DNA of 64,000 bases from Frankia sp. RB7 (GTDB lineage Bacteria; Pseudomonadota; Alphaproteobacteria; Rhizobiales; Xanthobacteraceae), in NCBI GenBank assembly GCA_030403585.1, contig JAUEPE010000001.1, positions 372,001-436,000 of the forward strand, in the 5' to 3' direction. Every line of letters begins with the position of its first letter. The stretch's first letter is position 1. Of the stretch, positions 42,562 through 51,659 are shown piece by piece. Both the position numbers and the translations under genes were made by a program. The notes beneath the pieces are model-generated. The model had not been told where the DNA came from. It saw nothing but the letters and a program-made list of their open reading frames with translations, and searched no databases.

Positions 42562-43734
42562 TCAGGACGCCGCGAGCTGTTCCTCGACCAGCTTGACCCA
42601 ATACGACGTGCCGAACACGATCGCCTCGTCGTTGAAATTGTAGGCGGGATGATGCAGGCCGGCGCTGTCGCCGTTGCCGCAGAAGATGAACGCGCCGGGG
42701 CGCGCTTCCAGCATGTAGGCAAAATCCTCGCCGCCCATCAGCGGCGACATTTCCAGCACATTGGCATCGCCCGCGACGTGCTTGGCAATGCGCGACGCCA
42801 CCTCGGTCTCCGCGGCGTGGTTGTTCACCACGGGATAGTTGCGCTTGTAGTGCAAATCGATCTTCGCGCCGGTGATCTGTGCGACGCCCGCCACGACTTC
42901 GCGCACGCGCTTCTCGACCAGCTTGCGCACCTCGGGCGTCAGCGTGCGGATGGTGCCGCGCAGAATCGCGGTTTGCGGGATGACGTTGCGGGCGTTGCCG
43001 GCGTGGAATTCGCAGATCGAGATCACGGCCGATTCCAACGGATCGACGCTGCGCGCGACGATCGACTGCAACGCGGTGATCAGCTGTGCACCGACCAGAA
43101 CGGAATCGATACATTTGTGCGGACGTGCGGCGTGACCGCCGAGGCCCTCGATCATGAGGTCGACCTCGTCGGTCGCGGCCATGATCGGGCCCGGCCGGAT
43201 CGCGAACGAGCCAATCGGAATGCCGGGGCCGTTGTGCATGCCGTAGACCTGCTCGATGCCGAAGCGCTCCATCATGCCGTCCTTGACCATGGCGGCGCCG
43301 CCGGCGCCGCCCTCCTCGGCCGGCTGGAAGATCACGACGGCATCGCCGGCGAAGTTGCGGGTCTCGGCGAGGTAACGCGCGGCGCCGAGCAGCATCGCGG
43401 TGTGGCCGTCATGGCCGCAGGCGTGCATTTTGCCCGGAGTTTTGGAGGCGTAAGGCAGGTTGGTCTGCTCATCGACAGGCAGCGCGTCCATGTCAGCCCG
43501 CATGCCGATCACCTTGAGCCCCTCGCCGGCCGGCTTGTTGCCCTTGATCACACCGACCACGCCGGTCTGACCGATGCCGGTCACGACCTCGTCGCAACCG
43601 AACTCGCGCAGGCGATCCGCGACGAATGCTGCGGTGCGGTGGACATCATACAGCAACTCGGGATGCTGATGGATATCCCGCCGCCAAGCCTGAATGTCGG
43701 GTTGAAGGTCGGCGACGCGGTTCACGATGGGCAT
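42562..43734 (-). CDS. M20 family amidohydrolase (aminoacylase/hippurate hydrolase type)
   Basis: A 390-residue metallopeptidase. Metal and catalytic motifs are in order: MHACGHDGHTAMLLGAA (about 105-120), FQPAEEGGAGGAAMV with the catalytic glutamates, and the dimer-domain H in GGHAARPH; MGGEDFAYM is near the C-terminus. The family removes acyl or benzoyl groups from amino acids or deaminates amide-bearing ligands such as indole-amino acid conjugates; the substrate is not assigned. It is divergent from the GMC oxidoreductase. Confidence 0.92.
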   Translation of the reverse strand: MPIVNRVADLQPDIQAWRRDIHQHPELLYDVHRTAAFVADRLREFGCDEVVTGIGQTGVVGVIKGNKPAGEGLKVIGMRADMDALPVDEQTNLPYASKTPGKMHACGHDGHTAMLLGAARYLAETRNFAGDAVVIFQPAEEGGAGGAAMVKDGMMERFGIEQVYGMHNGPGIPIGSFAIRPGPIMAATDEVDLMIEGLGGHAARPHKCIDSVLVGAQLITALQSIVARSVDPLESAVISICEFHAGNARNVIPQTAILRGTIRTLTPEVRKLVEKRVREVVAGVAQITGAKIDLHYKRNYPVVNNHAAETEVASRIAKHVAGDANVLEMSPLMGGEDFAYMLEARPGAFIFCGNGDSAGLHHPAYNFNDEAIVFGTSYWVKLVEEQLAAS

Positions 43735-43908
43735 GGAGAATCTCGAGCTTTGTTGAAAATACAGGCCTGTCTACCATGCAAGCACCAGTCCACCCAACTG
43801 CCAGGGATCGGGCCTAGCTCTGCCCATGCGGCATGGCCGGACTTGTCCCGGTCGTGTCCGTCTGCCTATTAGGACGGAACGTTAAGGGACCATCCGGGTG
43901 GAAGCAGA

Positions 43909-45528
43909 ATGCCAAGGCGGCTCGAAGGTGAGTTTGACTACATTGTCGTGGGCGCCGGCACGGCCGGCTGCATCGTTGCCAACCGGCTGTCGGCCGAGCC
44001 CAAAAACCGCGTCCTCATTCTCGAGGCCGGCGGCGACGACAACTGGATCTGGTTCCATATTCCGGTCGGCTATCTCTTCGCGATCGGCAATCCGCGCTCG
44101 GACTGGATGTTCAAGACCGAGGCCGAGCCGGGCCTGAACGGCCGCGCGCTCGCCTATCCCCGCGGCAAGGTGATCGGCGGCTCTTCGGCGATCAACGCCA
44201 TGATCTCGATGCGCGGCCAAGCCGCCGATTACGATCACTGGCGCCAGCTCGGCATGACCGGCTGGGGTTATGATGACGTGCTGCCGCTGTTCAGGCGGCT
44301 CGAGGATCACTTCCTGGGCGCAAGCGAGCATCACGGCACCGGCGGCGGCTGGCGCATCGAGGCGCCGCGGCTATCATGGGACGTTCTCGATGCCGTTAGT
44401 GACGCCGCCGAGGAAATGGGCATCAAGCGCATTCCGGATTTCAACACCGGCGACAACGAAGGCACCAGCTATTTCCACGTCAACCAGAAGCGCGGCCGGC
44501 GCTGGTCGTCGGCGCGCGGCTTCCTCAAGCCGGCGCTGAATCGGCCGAACCTGCGGCTCGAGAAGAACGTGCTGGTCGATCGTCTGATTATCGAGCAGGG
44601 CCGCGCCGTCGGTGTGCGCTTCATCCAGAACGGCGAGATCATCGAGGCGCGTGCCAGGCGCGAGGTGGTCCTGTCGGCAGGCTCGATTGGCTCGGTGCAG
44701 GTGCTGCATCGCTCCGGTATCGGGCCCGCCGATTGGCTGTCGCCGCTCGGCATCGACATCGTGATGGACAAGCAAGGCGTGGGGCGCAATCTGCAGGATC
44801 ACCTCCAGCAGCGCGCGATCTACAAGGTCGAGGGCGTGCGGACGCTGAACGAGACCTATTACAATCTGTTCCGTCGCGGCCTGATGGGGCTCGACTACGC
44901 TTTCCGTCGCCGCGGTCCGCTGACCATGGCGCCGTCGCAGCTCGGCATCTTCACGCGTTCAGACGCAACACGCGCACGCGCCAACATCCAGTTCCACGTG
45001 CAGCCGCTGTCGCTCGACAAGTTCGGCGATCCCCTGCACCGCTTCCCCGCGATCACGGTGAGCGCCTGCAATCTCCAGCCGACCTCGCGCGGCACCGTTC
45101 GTGTGCGCTCGGCGGCGCCGGATGAAAAGCCGATCATCGCGCCGAATTACCTCTCGACCGACGACGACCGCCAGGTCGGCGCCGACGCCATCCGCACCAC
45201 GCGCCGCCTGATGCAGCAGAAGGCGCTGGCAAAATATCGTCCGAGCGAATACCTGCCCGGCCCCACCGTCGGCGACGACGATGCCTCGCTGGCCAAAGCC
45301 GCCGGCGATATCGGCACCACCATCTTCCATCCCGTCGGCACGGTGAAAATGGGCGCGGCGAATGATCCCAAGGCCGTGGTCGACGAGCGCCTGCGCTTCT
45401 ATGGCCTCGGCGGTCTTCGCATCGTCGACGCCTCGATCATGCCGACGATCACCTCGGGCAATACCAACACGCCGACCGCGATGATCGCCGAGAAGGGCGC
45501 TGCGATGATTCTGGAGGATGCGAAGTAG
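43909..45528 (+). CDS. GMC family FAD oxidoreductase (choline dehydrogenase-like)
   Basis: A 539-residue flavoprotein. FAD binding is shown by DYIVVGAGTAGCIVANRLS and LEAGG near the N-terminus, then the GMC signature PRGKVIGGSSAINAM. The C-terminal active-site histidine is in IFHPVGTVKMG, and the paired Asn lies in SGNTNTPTAMIAEKGA. Members oxidise alcohols such as choline, glycerol or aliphatic alcohols. The next gene, an alpha/beta hydrolase, starts 12 bp downstream, so the two may degrade one ester or alcohol together; that is inference. Confidence 0.93.
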   Translation: MPRRLEGEFDYIVVGAGTAGCIVANRLSAEPKNRVLILEAGGDDNWIWFHIPVGYLFAIGNPRSDWMFKTEAEPGLNGRALAYPRGKVIGGSSAINAMISMRGQAADYDHWRQLGMTGWGYDDVLPLFRRLEDHFLGASEHHGTGGGWRIEAPRLSWDVLDAVSDAAEEMGIKRIPDFNTGDNEGTSYFHVNQKRGRRWSSARGFLKPALNRPNLRLEKNVLVDRLIIEQGRAVGVRFIQNGEIIEARARREVVLSAGSIGSVQVLHRSGIGPADWLSPLGIDIVMDKQGVGRNLQDHLQQRAIYKVEGVRTLNETYYNLFRRGLMGLDYAFRRRGPLTMAPSQLGIFTRSDATRARANIQFHVQPLSLDKFGDPLHRFPAITVSACNLQPTSRGTVRVRSAAPDEKPIIAPNYLSTDDDRQVGADAIRTTRRLMQQKALAKYRPSEYLPGPTVGDDDASLAKAAGDIGTTIFHPVGTVKMGAANDPKAVVDERLRFYGLGGLRIVDASIMPTITSGNTNTPTAMIAEKGAAMILEDAK

Positions 45529-45540
45529 CATCTCGTCAGC

Positions 45541-46425
45541 ATGATCCCTCAGCGCTTTTCCATCGGCCCCACCGGCGCAGAGATCGCCATGCTGCAATGG
45601 GGCGAGAGCGGCAAACCGCCCGCTTTGCTCGTGCACGGCACCGGCTTCGTTGCCGACGTCTGGGACGAGGTCGCGCGCGACCTCGCATCGACCTACACCG
45701 TCTACGGGCTCGATCGCCGCGGCCACGGCGCCAGCCACAAGCCTCGCGTCTATCACTTTGCGGACTATGCCGACGATATCTGCCGGGTGATCGACGCGCT
45801 GGGCTTGCGCGACATCTACGGCATCGGTCACAGCGCGGGCGCAACCGATCTGTTGCTGGCAGCGAAGCTGCTGCCGGGATGCTTCACACGACTGTTCGTG
45901 ATGGAGCCGACCGTGATGAACCCGCACGCGGCGCGCGATCCATCCGTGGGATTGAGCGAACAATCGTTAGCCCGTGTGCAGGGCGCGCTGCGCCGGCAGG
46001 CGGAGTTCGACAGTCACGACGCCGTCTTCAAGCGCTACTGTTCCGCGCCCGCTTTTGCCGATTGGACCGAGGCTTCGCTCTGGGCCTATGTCCGGCACGG
46101 TTTTACGCCGCTCGACAATGGCCGGGTGCGGCTTTGCTGCACGCCTGAGATCGAGTCGGCGATGCTGCGTCCGATCTACGAGGCGATGGAGCAGGTTTAC
46201 GCCGGCGATTCGCGCGGCAACCCATTCGCCTGGTTTGGCGAGATCGCGTGCCCCGTGACGGTGACCACCGCCGAGACCTCGGGGCTGGTCTACAAGGAGA
46301 TGGCCTCACGCGCCATGGCGCTCATCCCGCACGCCCGTGCCCTCGCCTTCGAAGGCGCCGGCCACTGCGTGGCACAGGAAGCCCCCGCCCTCGTGCTGCG
46401 GGCAGTCCGGGAATTTTCGGCGTAG
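45541..46425 (+). CDS. Alpha/beta hydrolase
   Basis: A 294-residue hydrolase with the usual order: oxyanion motif HGTGFVADVWDEVA (about 32-45), nucleophile elbow GHSAG with S98, and a C-terminal GAGHCVAQEAP with the catalytic histidine. The LDRRGHGAS segment is typical of the fold. It should cleave an ester, lactone or haloalkane-like bond; substrate unknown. It is 12 bp behind the GMC oxidoreductase gene, probably in one transcript. Confidence 0.9.
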   Translation: MIPQRFSIGPTGAEIAMLQWGESGKPPALLVHGTGFVADVWDEVARDLASTYTVYGLDRRGHGASHKPRVYHFADYADDICRVIDALGLRDIYGIGHSAGATDLLLAAKLLPGCFTRLFVMEPTVMNPHAARDPSVGLSEQSLARVQGALRRQAEFDSHDAVFKRYCSAPAFADWTEASLWAYVRHGFTPLDNGRVRLCCTPEIESAMLRPIYEAMEQVYAGDSRGNPFAWFGEIACPVTVTTAETSGLVYKEMASRAMALIPHARALAFEGAGHCVAQEAPALVLRAVREFSA

Positions 46426-46603
46426 ATCCCCGTTCATCTCCCTGTCCCGGACGCAGCGCCGCAAATTGCGTGCCGCCGGGCCATGGGCTCAAACGGCGTG
46501 TGTGACCCCACCTCACGAAAACGTCATCGTCCCCCGCGAATAAACCCGCCCCTCCCCGAATCACCTCCCAGACGGCCCAATTCCGGGCCAAAGGAGACGT
46601 GCG

Positions 46604-47548
46604 ATGAGCGGACACGATCACGGGGAAGACGGCGTTAGCCGCCGCAAAGTATTGGAATGCATGACATGGGCCGGCACCGGGGTGCTCTGGACCATCACGG
46701 GCGGCGTGCCACGCTCGCTCGGCATCATCGATTCCGCGCAAGCTGCCACTGCGGCCACGCCCGGCATGACCTTCCTTCAGATCAGCGACAGCCATGTCGG
46801 CTTCGACAAGCCGGCCAACCCCAATGCGCTAGGCACGCTGGAGGAAGCCGTCAACAAGATCAACGCGATGCCGGTCAAGCCGTCGTTCATGATCCACACC
46901 GGCGACATCACCCATCTGTCGAAGGCCTCCGAATTCGACAACGCCGATCGCATCATCTCGCAGTCCAAGCTCGACGTGCACTACGTGCCCGGCGAGCATG
47001 ATTTCCTCGACGAGGAGGTGAAGTTCTATCGCGAGCGCTACGGCCGCGGCACCAAGGGTGCGGGCTGGTACTCCTTCGACGCCGGCGGCGTGCACTTCGT
47101 CGGCCTCGTCAACGTCGTCGACCTCAAGGGCGGCGGCCTCGGCAATCTTGGCGCCGAGCAGCTCGCCTGGCTCGAGGACGACCTCCGCGGCAAGTCGAAG
47201 TCGACCCCGATCGTGCTGTTCGCCCACATCCCGCTCTGGACCGTCTATCCGGAATGGGGCTGGGGCACCGAAGACGGCGGCCGCGCGCTCGAATACGTCA
47301 AGGGTTTCGGCTCGGTCACCGTGCTCAACGGCCACATCCACCAGGTGATGCAGAAGGTCGAGGGCAACGTCACCTTCCACACCGCGCGCTCGACCGCCTT
47401 CCCGCAGCCGGCGCCGGGAGCTGCCCCTTCGCCCGGACCGATGAAGGTCGAGGATGCCAAGCTGCGTTCGATGCTCGGGGTCGCCAGCATCAACTTCAAG
47501 CAGAACGAGCAGCGGCTCGCGATCATCGACACGCCGCTGCAGGGTTGA
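46604..47548 (+). CDS. Tat-exported metallophosphoesterase with GEHD motif
   Basis: The protein has 314 residues, with AAAGGAG before the ATG. A twin-arginine signal (VSRRKVLECM, hydrophobic to about 48) precedes a calcineurin-like domain: D62 and H64 in ISDSHVG, D101 in HTGDITH, then GEHD at 130-133 where the family normally has GNHD/E, later FAHIPLW and LNGHIHQ. The asparagine is usually a metal ligand, so Glu here may change metal choice or activity. The product is periplasmic. A cupredoxin gene follows by 24 bp, then an ECF sigma/anti-sigma pair, all in one direction. Confidence 0.9.
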   Translation: MSGHDHGEDGVSRRKVLECMTWAGTGVLWTITGGVPRSLGIIDSAQAATAATPGMTFLQISDSHVGFDKPANPNALGTLEEAVNKINAMPVKPSFMIHTGDITHLSKASEFDNADRIISQSKLDVHYVPGEHDFLDEEVKFYRERYGRGTKGAGWYSFDAGGVHFVGLVNVVDLKGGGLGNLGAEQLAWLEDDLRGKSKSTPIVLFAHIPLWTVYPEWGWGTEDGGRALEYVKGFGSVTVLNGHIHQVMQKVEGNVTFHTARSTAFPQPAPGAAPSPGPMKVEDAKLRSMLGVASINFKQNEQRLAIIDTPLQG

Positions 47549-47572
47549 TTCAGGGCTGAACGGAAGCTGACA

Positions 47573-47902
47573 ATGAAGACACTCAATCGCCGCGACTTCG
47601 GGGTCGCTGTGGCCGCGGCCATCCTGCTCCCCGTCACAACCGCCCGTGCCGACGAAACCAACATGGAGGTGCATATCGACAATTTCGTTTTCCAGCCTCC
47701 GGAACTCAAAATCAAGGTCGGCACGACCGTGACCTGGACCAACCGGGACGACATCCCGCACACCGTGGTGTCGGCCGGCAAATTCAGGTCCAAGACCCTG
47801 GATACCGACGACAAGTTCACGTTCACCTTCACCAATGCGGGCGACTACAAGTATTTTTGTTCGTTGCACCCGCACATGACCGGGATGATCAAGGTTGAGT
47901 AA
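47573..47902 (+). CDS. Exported cupredoxin (amicyanin/pseudoazurin-like)
   Basis: A 109-residue blue-copper protein with a Tat-like signal (NRRDFGVAVAAAILLPV, cleavage near ARAD). Type-1 copper ligands are complete: H63 in IPHTVVS, then C96, H99 and M102 in FCSLHPHM. Spacing matches amicyanin (C-x2-H-x2-M). It should carry electrons or sense copper in the periplasm. It follows the metallophosphoesterase gene and precedes an ECF sigma factor, so it may be part of a redox or metal stress response; that is inference. Confidence 0.92.
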   Translation: MKTLNRRDFGVAVAAAILLPVTTARADETNMEVHIDNFVFQPPELKIKVGTTVTWTNRDDIPHTVVSAGKFRSKTLDTDDKFTFTFTNAGDYKYFCSLHPHMTGMIKVE

Positions 47903-47998
47903 CGTCTCCAACCAAGGCATCTCTGTCTTGCCCGGTCGGTGGTCCCACGCCGGCCGGGCTCGCGTGCCTTTGGTCAAGCCCAAAGGCGACGCCAAGAA

Positions 47999-48034
47999 CG
48001 AAACGACGTACGAAACGACGTACGAAACGCAGCA
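47999..48034 (+). repeat. Three 12-bp tandem repeats before the ECF sigma gene
   Basis: The unit cgaaacgacgta occurs twice exactly and once degenerately (cgaaacgcagca). If the open frame from the TTG at 47895 is translated, it would encode TYET-type repeats at the N-terminus of the sigma factor; otherwise it lies in the leader. Confidence 0.7.
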
Positions 48035-48053
48035 AGAGGCAAAGCGAGAGGCG

Positions 48054-48602
48054 ATGCCCGTCAGCGACGATTTCCAGAAGACGCAGCGCTTCCGCGAGGC
48101 GGCGCTACCCTATCTCGATGACGTCTACACGCTCGCACGCTATCTGCTGCGCGACGCCTCCGACGCGGAGGACGCAGTGCAGGAATGCTATTTGCGCGCG
48201 CTGAAGCACTTCGACAGCTATCGCGGCCCGGCGATGAAGCCGTGGCTGTTCGCGATCCTGCGCAATGTCTGCAACGCAGAATATGCCAGGCGCGCGCACT
48301 CGCATACCGCGATCGAGGACACGCCCGGCGCCGCCGACCAGACGCCGATGTGGCAGGAGAACGAGGCGAGCCCGGAGACCGAGGTGCTGCGCAGTCGCGA
48401 CGCCGGCGCCATTCGCAAGATGATCGACGCGCTCGCCGAGCCATTCAAGGAAACCTTCGTGCTGCGGGAGATCAACAACCTGTCCTATCGTGAAATTGCA
48501 GAAGCCGTCGGTGCCCCCGTCGGCACCGTGATGTCCCGCCTAGCCCGTGCCCGCGCCATGCTGCGCGCGGCCTGGACGGCGGAAGAGGAGCACTCGAAAT
48601 GA
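48054..48602 (+). CDS. ECF sigma factor
   Basis: The protein has 182 residues from the ATG at 48054, preceded by a GAGAGG ribosome site. The frame is open back to a TTG at 47895 that overlaps the cupredoxin stop, so a 235-residue form with a repeat-bearing tail is possible. Region 2 includes YLDDVYTLARYLLRDASDAED and WLFAILRNVCNAEYARR; region 4 is LREINNLSYREIAEAV followed by GTVMSRLARARAML. The anti-sigma gene overlaps by four bases (ATGA). The upstream metallophosphoesterase and cupredoxin are likely in the same operon and may be its targets. Confidence 0.9.
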   Translation: MPVSDDFQKTQRFREAALPYLDDVYTLARYLLRDASDAEDAVQECYLRALKHFDSYRGPAMKPWLFAILRNVCNAEYARRAHSHTAIEDTPGAADQTPMWQENEASPETEVLRSRDAGAIRKMIDALAEPFKETFVLREINNLSYREIAEAVGAPVGTVMSRLARARAMLRAAWTAEEEHSK

Positions 48603-49363
48603 CCTGCGACGAAGCACAAATCCTGCTTCACGCGCTGCTCGACAACGAGCTCGATGCCGGCCATGCGCGCGAGGTCGAAGCCCATATCGCCAGCTGTCCG
48701 GCCTGCGCGGCCGAGTTCGCGGCACAGCGCGACATGAAACGCGTGCTGGCCGACACCAAGCTGCACTACAGCGCGCCGGCAAGCCTGCGCGCGCGTATCG
48801 AGGCGTCGATGCCGCAAGCGCGGCCGCAGCCCAGCCGACGTTCCGTGCTGCGCGGTTTCGCGATGGGCTCGGCGGTCTCGGCCCTTGCCGCCTCCGGCGT
48901 CGTCGCCGTCGTGCTGCGCCAGGACGACCAGCAGCGCGTCCTCGAGGAAGTCGTCTCCGCGCATCTACGCTCGCTCCAGGCTGGTCACCTCATCGACGTG
49001 GTCTCGACCGATCAGCATACGGTCAAGCCCTGGTTCAACGGCAAGCTCGACGTCGCCCCGCCCGTGATCGACCTCACCGCGCAAGGCTTTACGCTGGTCG
49101 GCGGCCGGCTCGACTATGTCGATGCACGCGCCATCGGCGCCGTCGTCTACCGGCGCAGGCAGCACATCATCAACTTGTTCGTGTCGCAGACCGCGAGCAG
49201 CGAGCACCGCCCGCCGAAGACGCAGACCATGCAGGGCTTCAACTGCCGCCGCTGGGGCGAGCGCGGCCTGAACTTCTGGGCCGTCAGCGACATCGGCGGC
49301 GACGAGCTCACCGAATTCGTCGACAAGTTCGAGGCGGCGATGAAGGCGAATGTGGAGGGGTAG
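48599..49363 (+). CDS. Zinc-finger anti-sigma factor, membrane-bound
   Basis: A 254-residue anti-sigma factor. The zinc-finger anti-sigma signature is H29-x3-C33-x2-C36 (EAHIASCPACAAEF). After a linker comes one membrane segment at about 83-105 (VLRGFAMGSAVSALAASGVVAVV), then a periplasmic domain of about 150 residues (LRSLQAGHLIDVVSTDQHTV, LTAQGFTLVGGRLDYVDARA, FNCRRWGERGLNFW). This periplasmic domain appears in other transmembrane anti-sigmas next to cupredoxin-type genes as I recall it. It should hold the sigma factor encoded just upstream. Confidence 0.9.
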   Translation: MTCDEAQILLHALLDNELDAGHAREVEAHIASCPACAAEFAAQRDMKRVLADTKLHYSAPASLRARIEASMPQARPQPSRRSVLRGFAMGSAVSALAASGVVAVVLRQDDQQRVLEEVVSAHLRSLQAGHLIDVVSTDQHTVKPWFNGKLDVAPPVIDLTAQGFTLVGGRLDYVDARAIGAVVYRRRQHIINLFVSQTASSEHRPPKTQTMQGFNCRRWGERGLNFWAVSDIGGDELTEFVDKFEAAMKANVEG

Positions 49364-49376
49364 CTTTACCTCACGC

Positions 49377-49465
49377 TGTCATTGCGAGGAGCGAAGCGAC
49401 GAAGCAATCCAGGCCGCCGCCTCCGCGGAGACAGACTGGATTGCTTCGCTTCGCTCGCAATGACG
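49377..49465 (+). repeat. Dispersed hairpin repeat, copy C
   Basis: The pattern is tgtcattgcgagg, gcgacgaagcaatccagg, a centre with ctccgcggagacag, then actggattgcttcgc and gctcgcaatgacg. It lies between the convergent anti-sigma and hpnO genes and could terminate both transcripts. Its centre matches copy B. Confidence 0.8.
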
Positions 49466-49489
49466 AGTAGAAAGATGCTCGGCAGAAAA

Positions 49490-50881
49490 TCAGGCCGACC
49501 GCCGCACCGCGTTGTCGACCAGCGTCTTGCCGAGCGACCAGATCGCGCCGGGGACCTTGTGGCTGCCGGCGATGACGTCGTCGAAGGCGCGCTCGATCCA
49601 GTTGCAGTCTTCTTCGGTGATGGTGAGCGGCGGCAGCAGCTTGATGGTGTGGCTGCCGTGGCCGGCGACCTGCGTCAGGATCTTGTGATCCTTGAACAGC
49701 GGCACGGTGATGAGCTGGCAGAAAAGGCCCTTGTTGGCGGCCTCCAGCACGTTCCAGGACGCCCGCAGCCGCAGCGATTTCGGCGGGCCGAACTCGATGC
49801 CGATCATCAGGCCCTTGCCGCGCACTTCCTTCATCAGCTCATAGCCCGGCACCATGCGGGTGAGCGCGAGGCGAAGCTCGGCGCCGCGCTTGGCGGCGGA
49901 CTCGATCAGCTTCTCCGATTCCATCACGTCGAGCGTGGCGATGCCCGCGGCCATCGCGAGGTCGTTCTTGGAGAAGGTCGAACCGTGCACCACGGCGCGG
50001 TCCATTTGATTGAAGATCTTGTCGAAGATGCCCTTGCGCGTCAGCACGGCGCCGACCGGCACGTGGCCGCCCGAGAGCGACTTCGACAGCAGCACCATGT
50101 CGGGCTCGACGTTCCAGTGCTCGACCGCGAGGAATCGGCCGGTGCGGCCCATGCCGGTCTGGATCTCGTCGGCGACGAACAGCGTTCCGTACTTCTTGCA
50201 GAGCGCGGCCGCGCCTGGCAGGAAGTCGTCGGAGGGCATGTTGACACCCTTGCCCTGGATCGGCTCGACCACGAAGGCCGCGACCTCGCGCGAGGCCAGC
50301 GCCTTTTCGAGCGCGGCGAGATCGTTGAACGGAACCGAGGTGCAGCCCGGCAGCAGCGGCTCGAAGCCGGTGCGGAAGTTCGAATCACCGGTCAGCGACA
50401 GCGCGCCATAGGTCAGGCCGTGATAGCCGTGGGCGCAGTAGACGATACCGGGGCGGCCGGTGGCCCCGCGGGCGAACTTGATCGCCGCCTCGACGCATTC
50501 GGCGCCGGAATTGGCGAAGAACACCTTGTCGAGATAGGGAACGTATTTCAAAAGTCGCTCGGCGAGCACGCCGGCCAACACCGAAACGTCGAACTGGACG
50601 AGATTGGGCAGATCTGCGTCGAGCACGCTTTTCAGCGCATCGCGCATCACCGGATGATTGCGGCCGATCGCGAACACGCCAAAGCCGGACAAAAGGTCGA
50701 GATAGCGCGCATCGTCGCGATCGTAGAGGTACTGCCCCTGCCCCTTCTGGAAGCCGACGTCGTAGCCGATGGTCTTGAGAACCCGGACGAATTGCTCGTT
50801 CAGATACCGATTATGCAGGGTGCTGCGCTGGGCCTGACGGTCCGCGAACAACTGGGACATGTCTGGATTTGGACTGTTCAT
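49490..50881 (-). CDS. hpnO: HpnO, class III aminotransferase for aminohopanoid synthesis
   Basis: A 463-residue PLP-dependent class III aminotransferase. [33 protein letters not shown] and [15 protein letters not shown] (with the PLP lysine) are visible, as in ornithine/acetylornithine-type enzymes. Its length and position beside hpnN in a hopanoid locus identify it as HpnO, which converts a hopanoid intermediate to aminobacteriohopanetriol in Rhodopseudomonas. On sequence alone it could be another omega-aminotransferase. It is leftward and ends 24 bp after repeat copy C. Confidence 0.85.
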   Translation of the reverse strand: MNSPNPDMSQLFADRQAQRSTLHNRYLNEQFVRVLKTIGYDVGFQKGQGQYLYDRDDARYLDLLSGFGVFAIGRNHPVMRDALKSVLDADLPNLVQFDVSVLAGVLAERLLKYVPYLDKVFFANSGAECVEAAIKFARGATGRPGIVYCAHGYHGLTYGALSLTGDSNFRTGFEPLLPGCTSVPFNDLAALEKALASREVAAFVVEPIQGKGVNMPSDDFLPGAAALCKKYGTLFVADEIQTGMGRTGRFLAVEHWNVEPDMVLLSKSLSGGHVPVGAVLTRKGIFDKIFNQMDRAVVHGSTFSKNDLAMAAGIATLDVMESEKLIESAAKRGAELRLALTRMVPGYELMKEVRGKGLMIGIEFGPPKSLRLRASWNVLEAANKGLFCQLITVPLFKDHKILTQVAGHGSHTIKLLPPLTITEEDCNWIERAFDDVIAGSHKVPGAIWSLGKTLVDNAVRRSA

Positions 50882-51023
50882 CCGCTACATACTTCGGTTG
50901 AGGGCCGCTTCGTCAACTGAAAACGGTCAGCAGACGGAAAAGGGTCTGTGCGGCCTTTTGCCCTTTTTCGGACCATCTTCGCAAGCACAGCTTTAAACCA
51001 TGTTGCACTGCCAAGGAACACTC

Positions 51024-51659
51024 ATGCGTTTAGCCATTTACACCGGAATAATACTGGCAGGCGGTTACGCCGGCCTGACACCGGCGCTCGCCGCCGATCC
51101 CACCGGCGACTGGCGGGTCGCTGACAACGTCGCCAACGTCCGCGTCGCCCAATGCAACGGCCGCATGTGGGGCGCGGTTTCCTGGGAAAAGGAGGCCGGC
51201 GGCCGCGACGAGAACAACCCGGATGTCTCAAAAAAGAGCAGACCGACGCTCGGCATGGCCATCCTGATCGACATGAAGAAGACGGCCGGCGCCGAGCAAT
51301 GGGAAGGTCAGGTCTACAACGCGAAGGACGGCCAGCTCTACAGCGCGACCATCACGCCCACAGGCACAGATAAGCTTGAAATCAAGGGCTGCGTGATGGG
51401 CTTCCTGTGCGGCGGAGAGACCTGGACCCGCGTTGGTCCGCCGATCCCCTTGAGCACCGCCAATGCCATGGCCAAGGGTGCGCCAAAAACCACCGGAGCG
51501 GCGCCTAAGGCTGCGCCAGCGCCGGGTGCCGCAGCACCTGCGCCGACGACGGCAGCTCCAAAGAGCGCCGTCGCCGCCAAGCCCGGTCAGAAAAGCGCGA
51601 CCGCCGATCCCGTCGGCGACATCTGCCTACTCCCTGAGATTGCGGGGTTTGCCCATTAG
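51024..51659 (+). CDS. DUF2147 exported protein
   Basis: The protein has 211 residues from the ATG at 51024, which follows AAGGAA; an ATG at 51000 is less likely. A signal peptide (LAIYTGIILAGGYAGLTPALAAD) precedes a DUF2147 domain (about 28-145: PTGDWRVADNVANVRVAQC, WGAVSWEKEAGG, KLEIKGCVMGFLCGGETWTRV). The C-terminus is a low-complexity Ala/Pro/Lys tail. The family is periplasmic, about the size of a lipocalin-like domain, function unknown. It lies opposite the hopanoid genes and overlaps the end of hpnN by 33 bp on the other strand. Confidence 0.82.
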   Translation: MRLAIYTGIILAGGYAGLTPALAADPTGDWRVADNVANVRVAQCNGRMWGAVSWEKEAGGRDENNPDVSKKSRPTLGMAILIDMKKTAGAEQWEGQVYNAKDGQLYSATITPTGTDKLEIKGCVMGFLCGGETWTRVGPPIPLSTANAMAKGAPKTTGAAPKAAPAPGAAAPAPTTAAPKSAVAAKPGQKSATADPVGDICLLPEIAGFAH

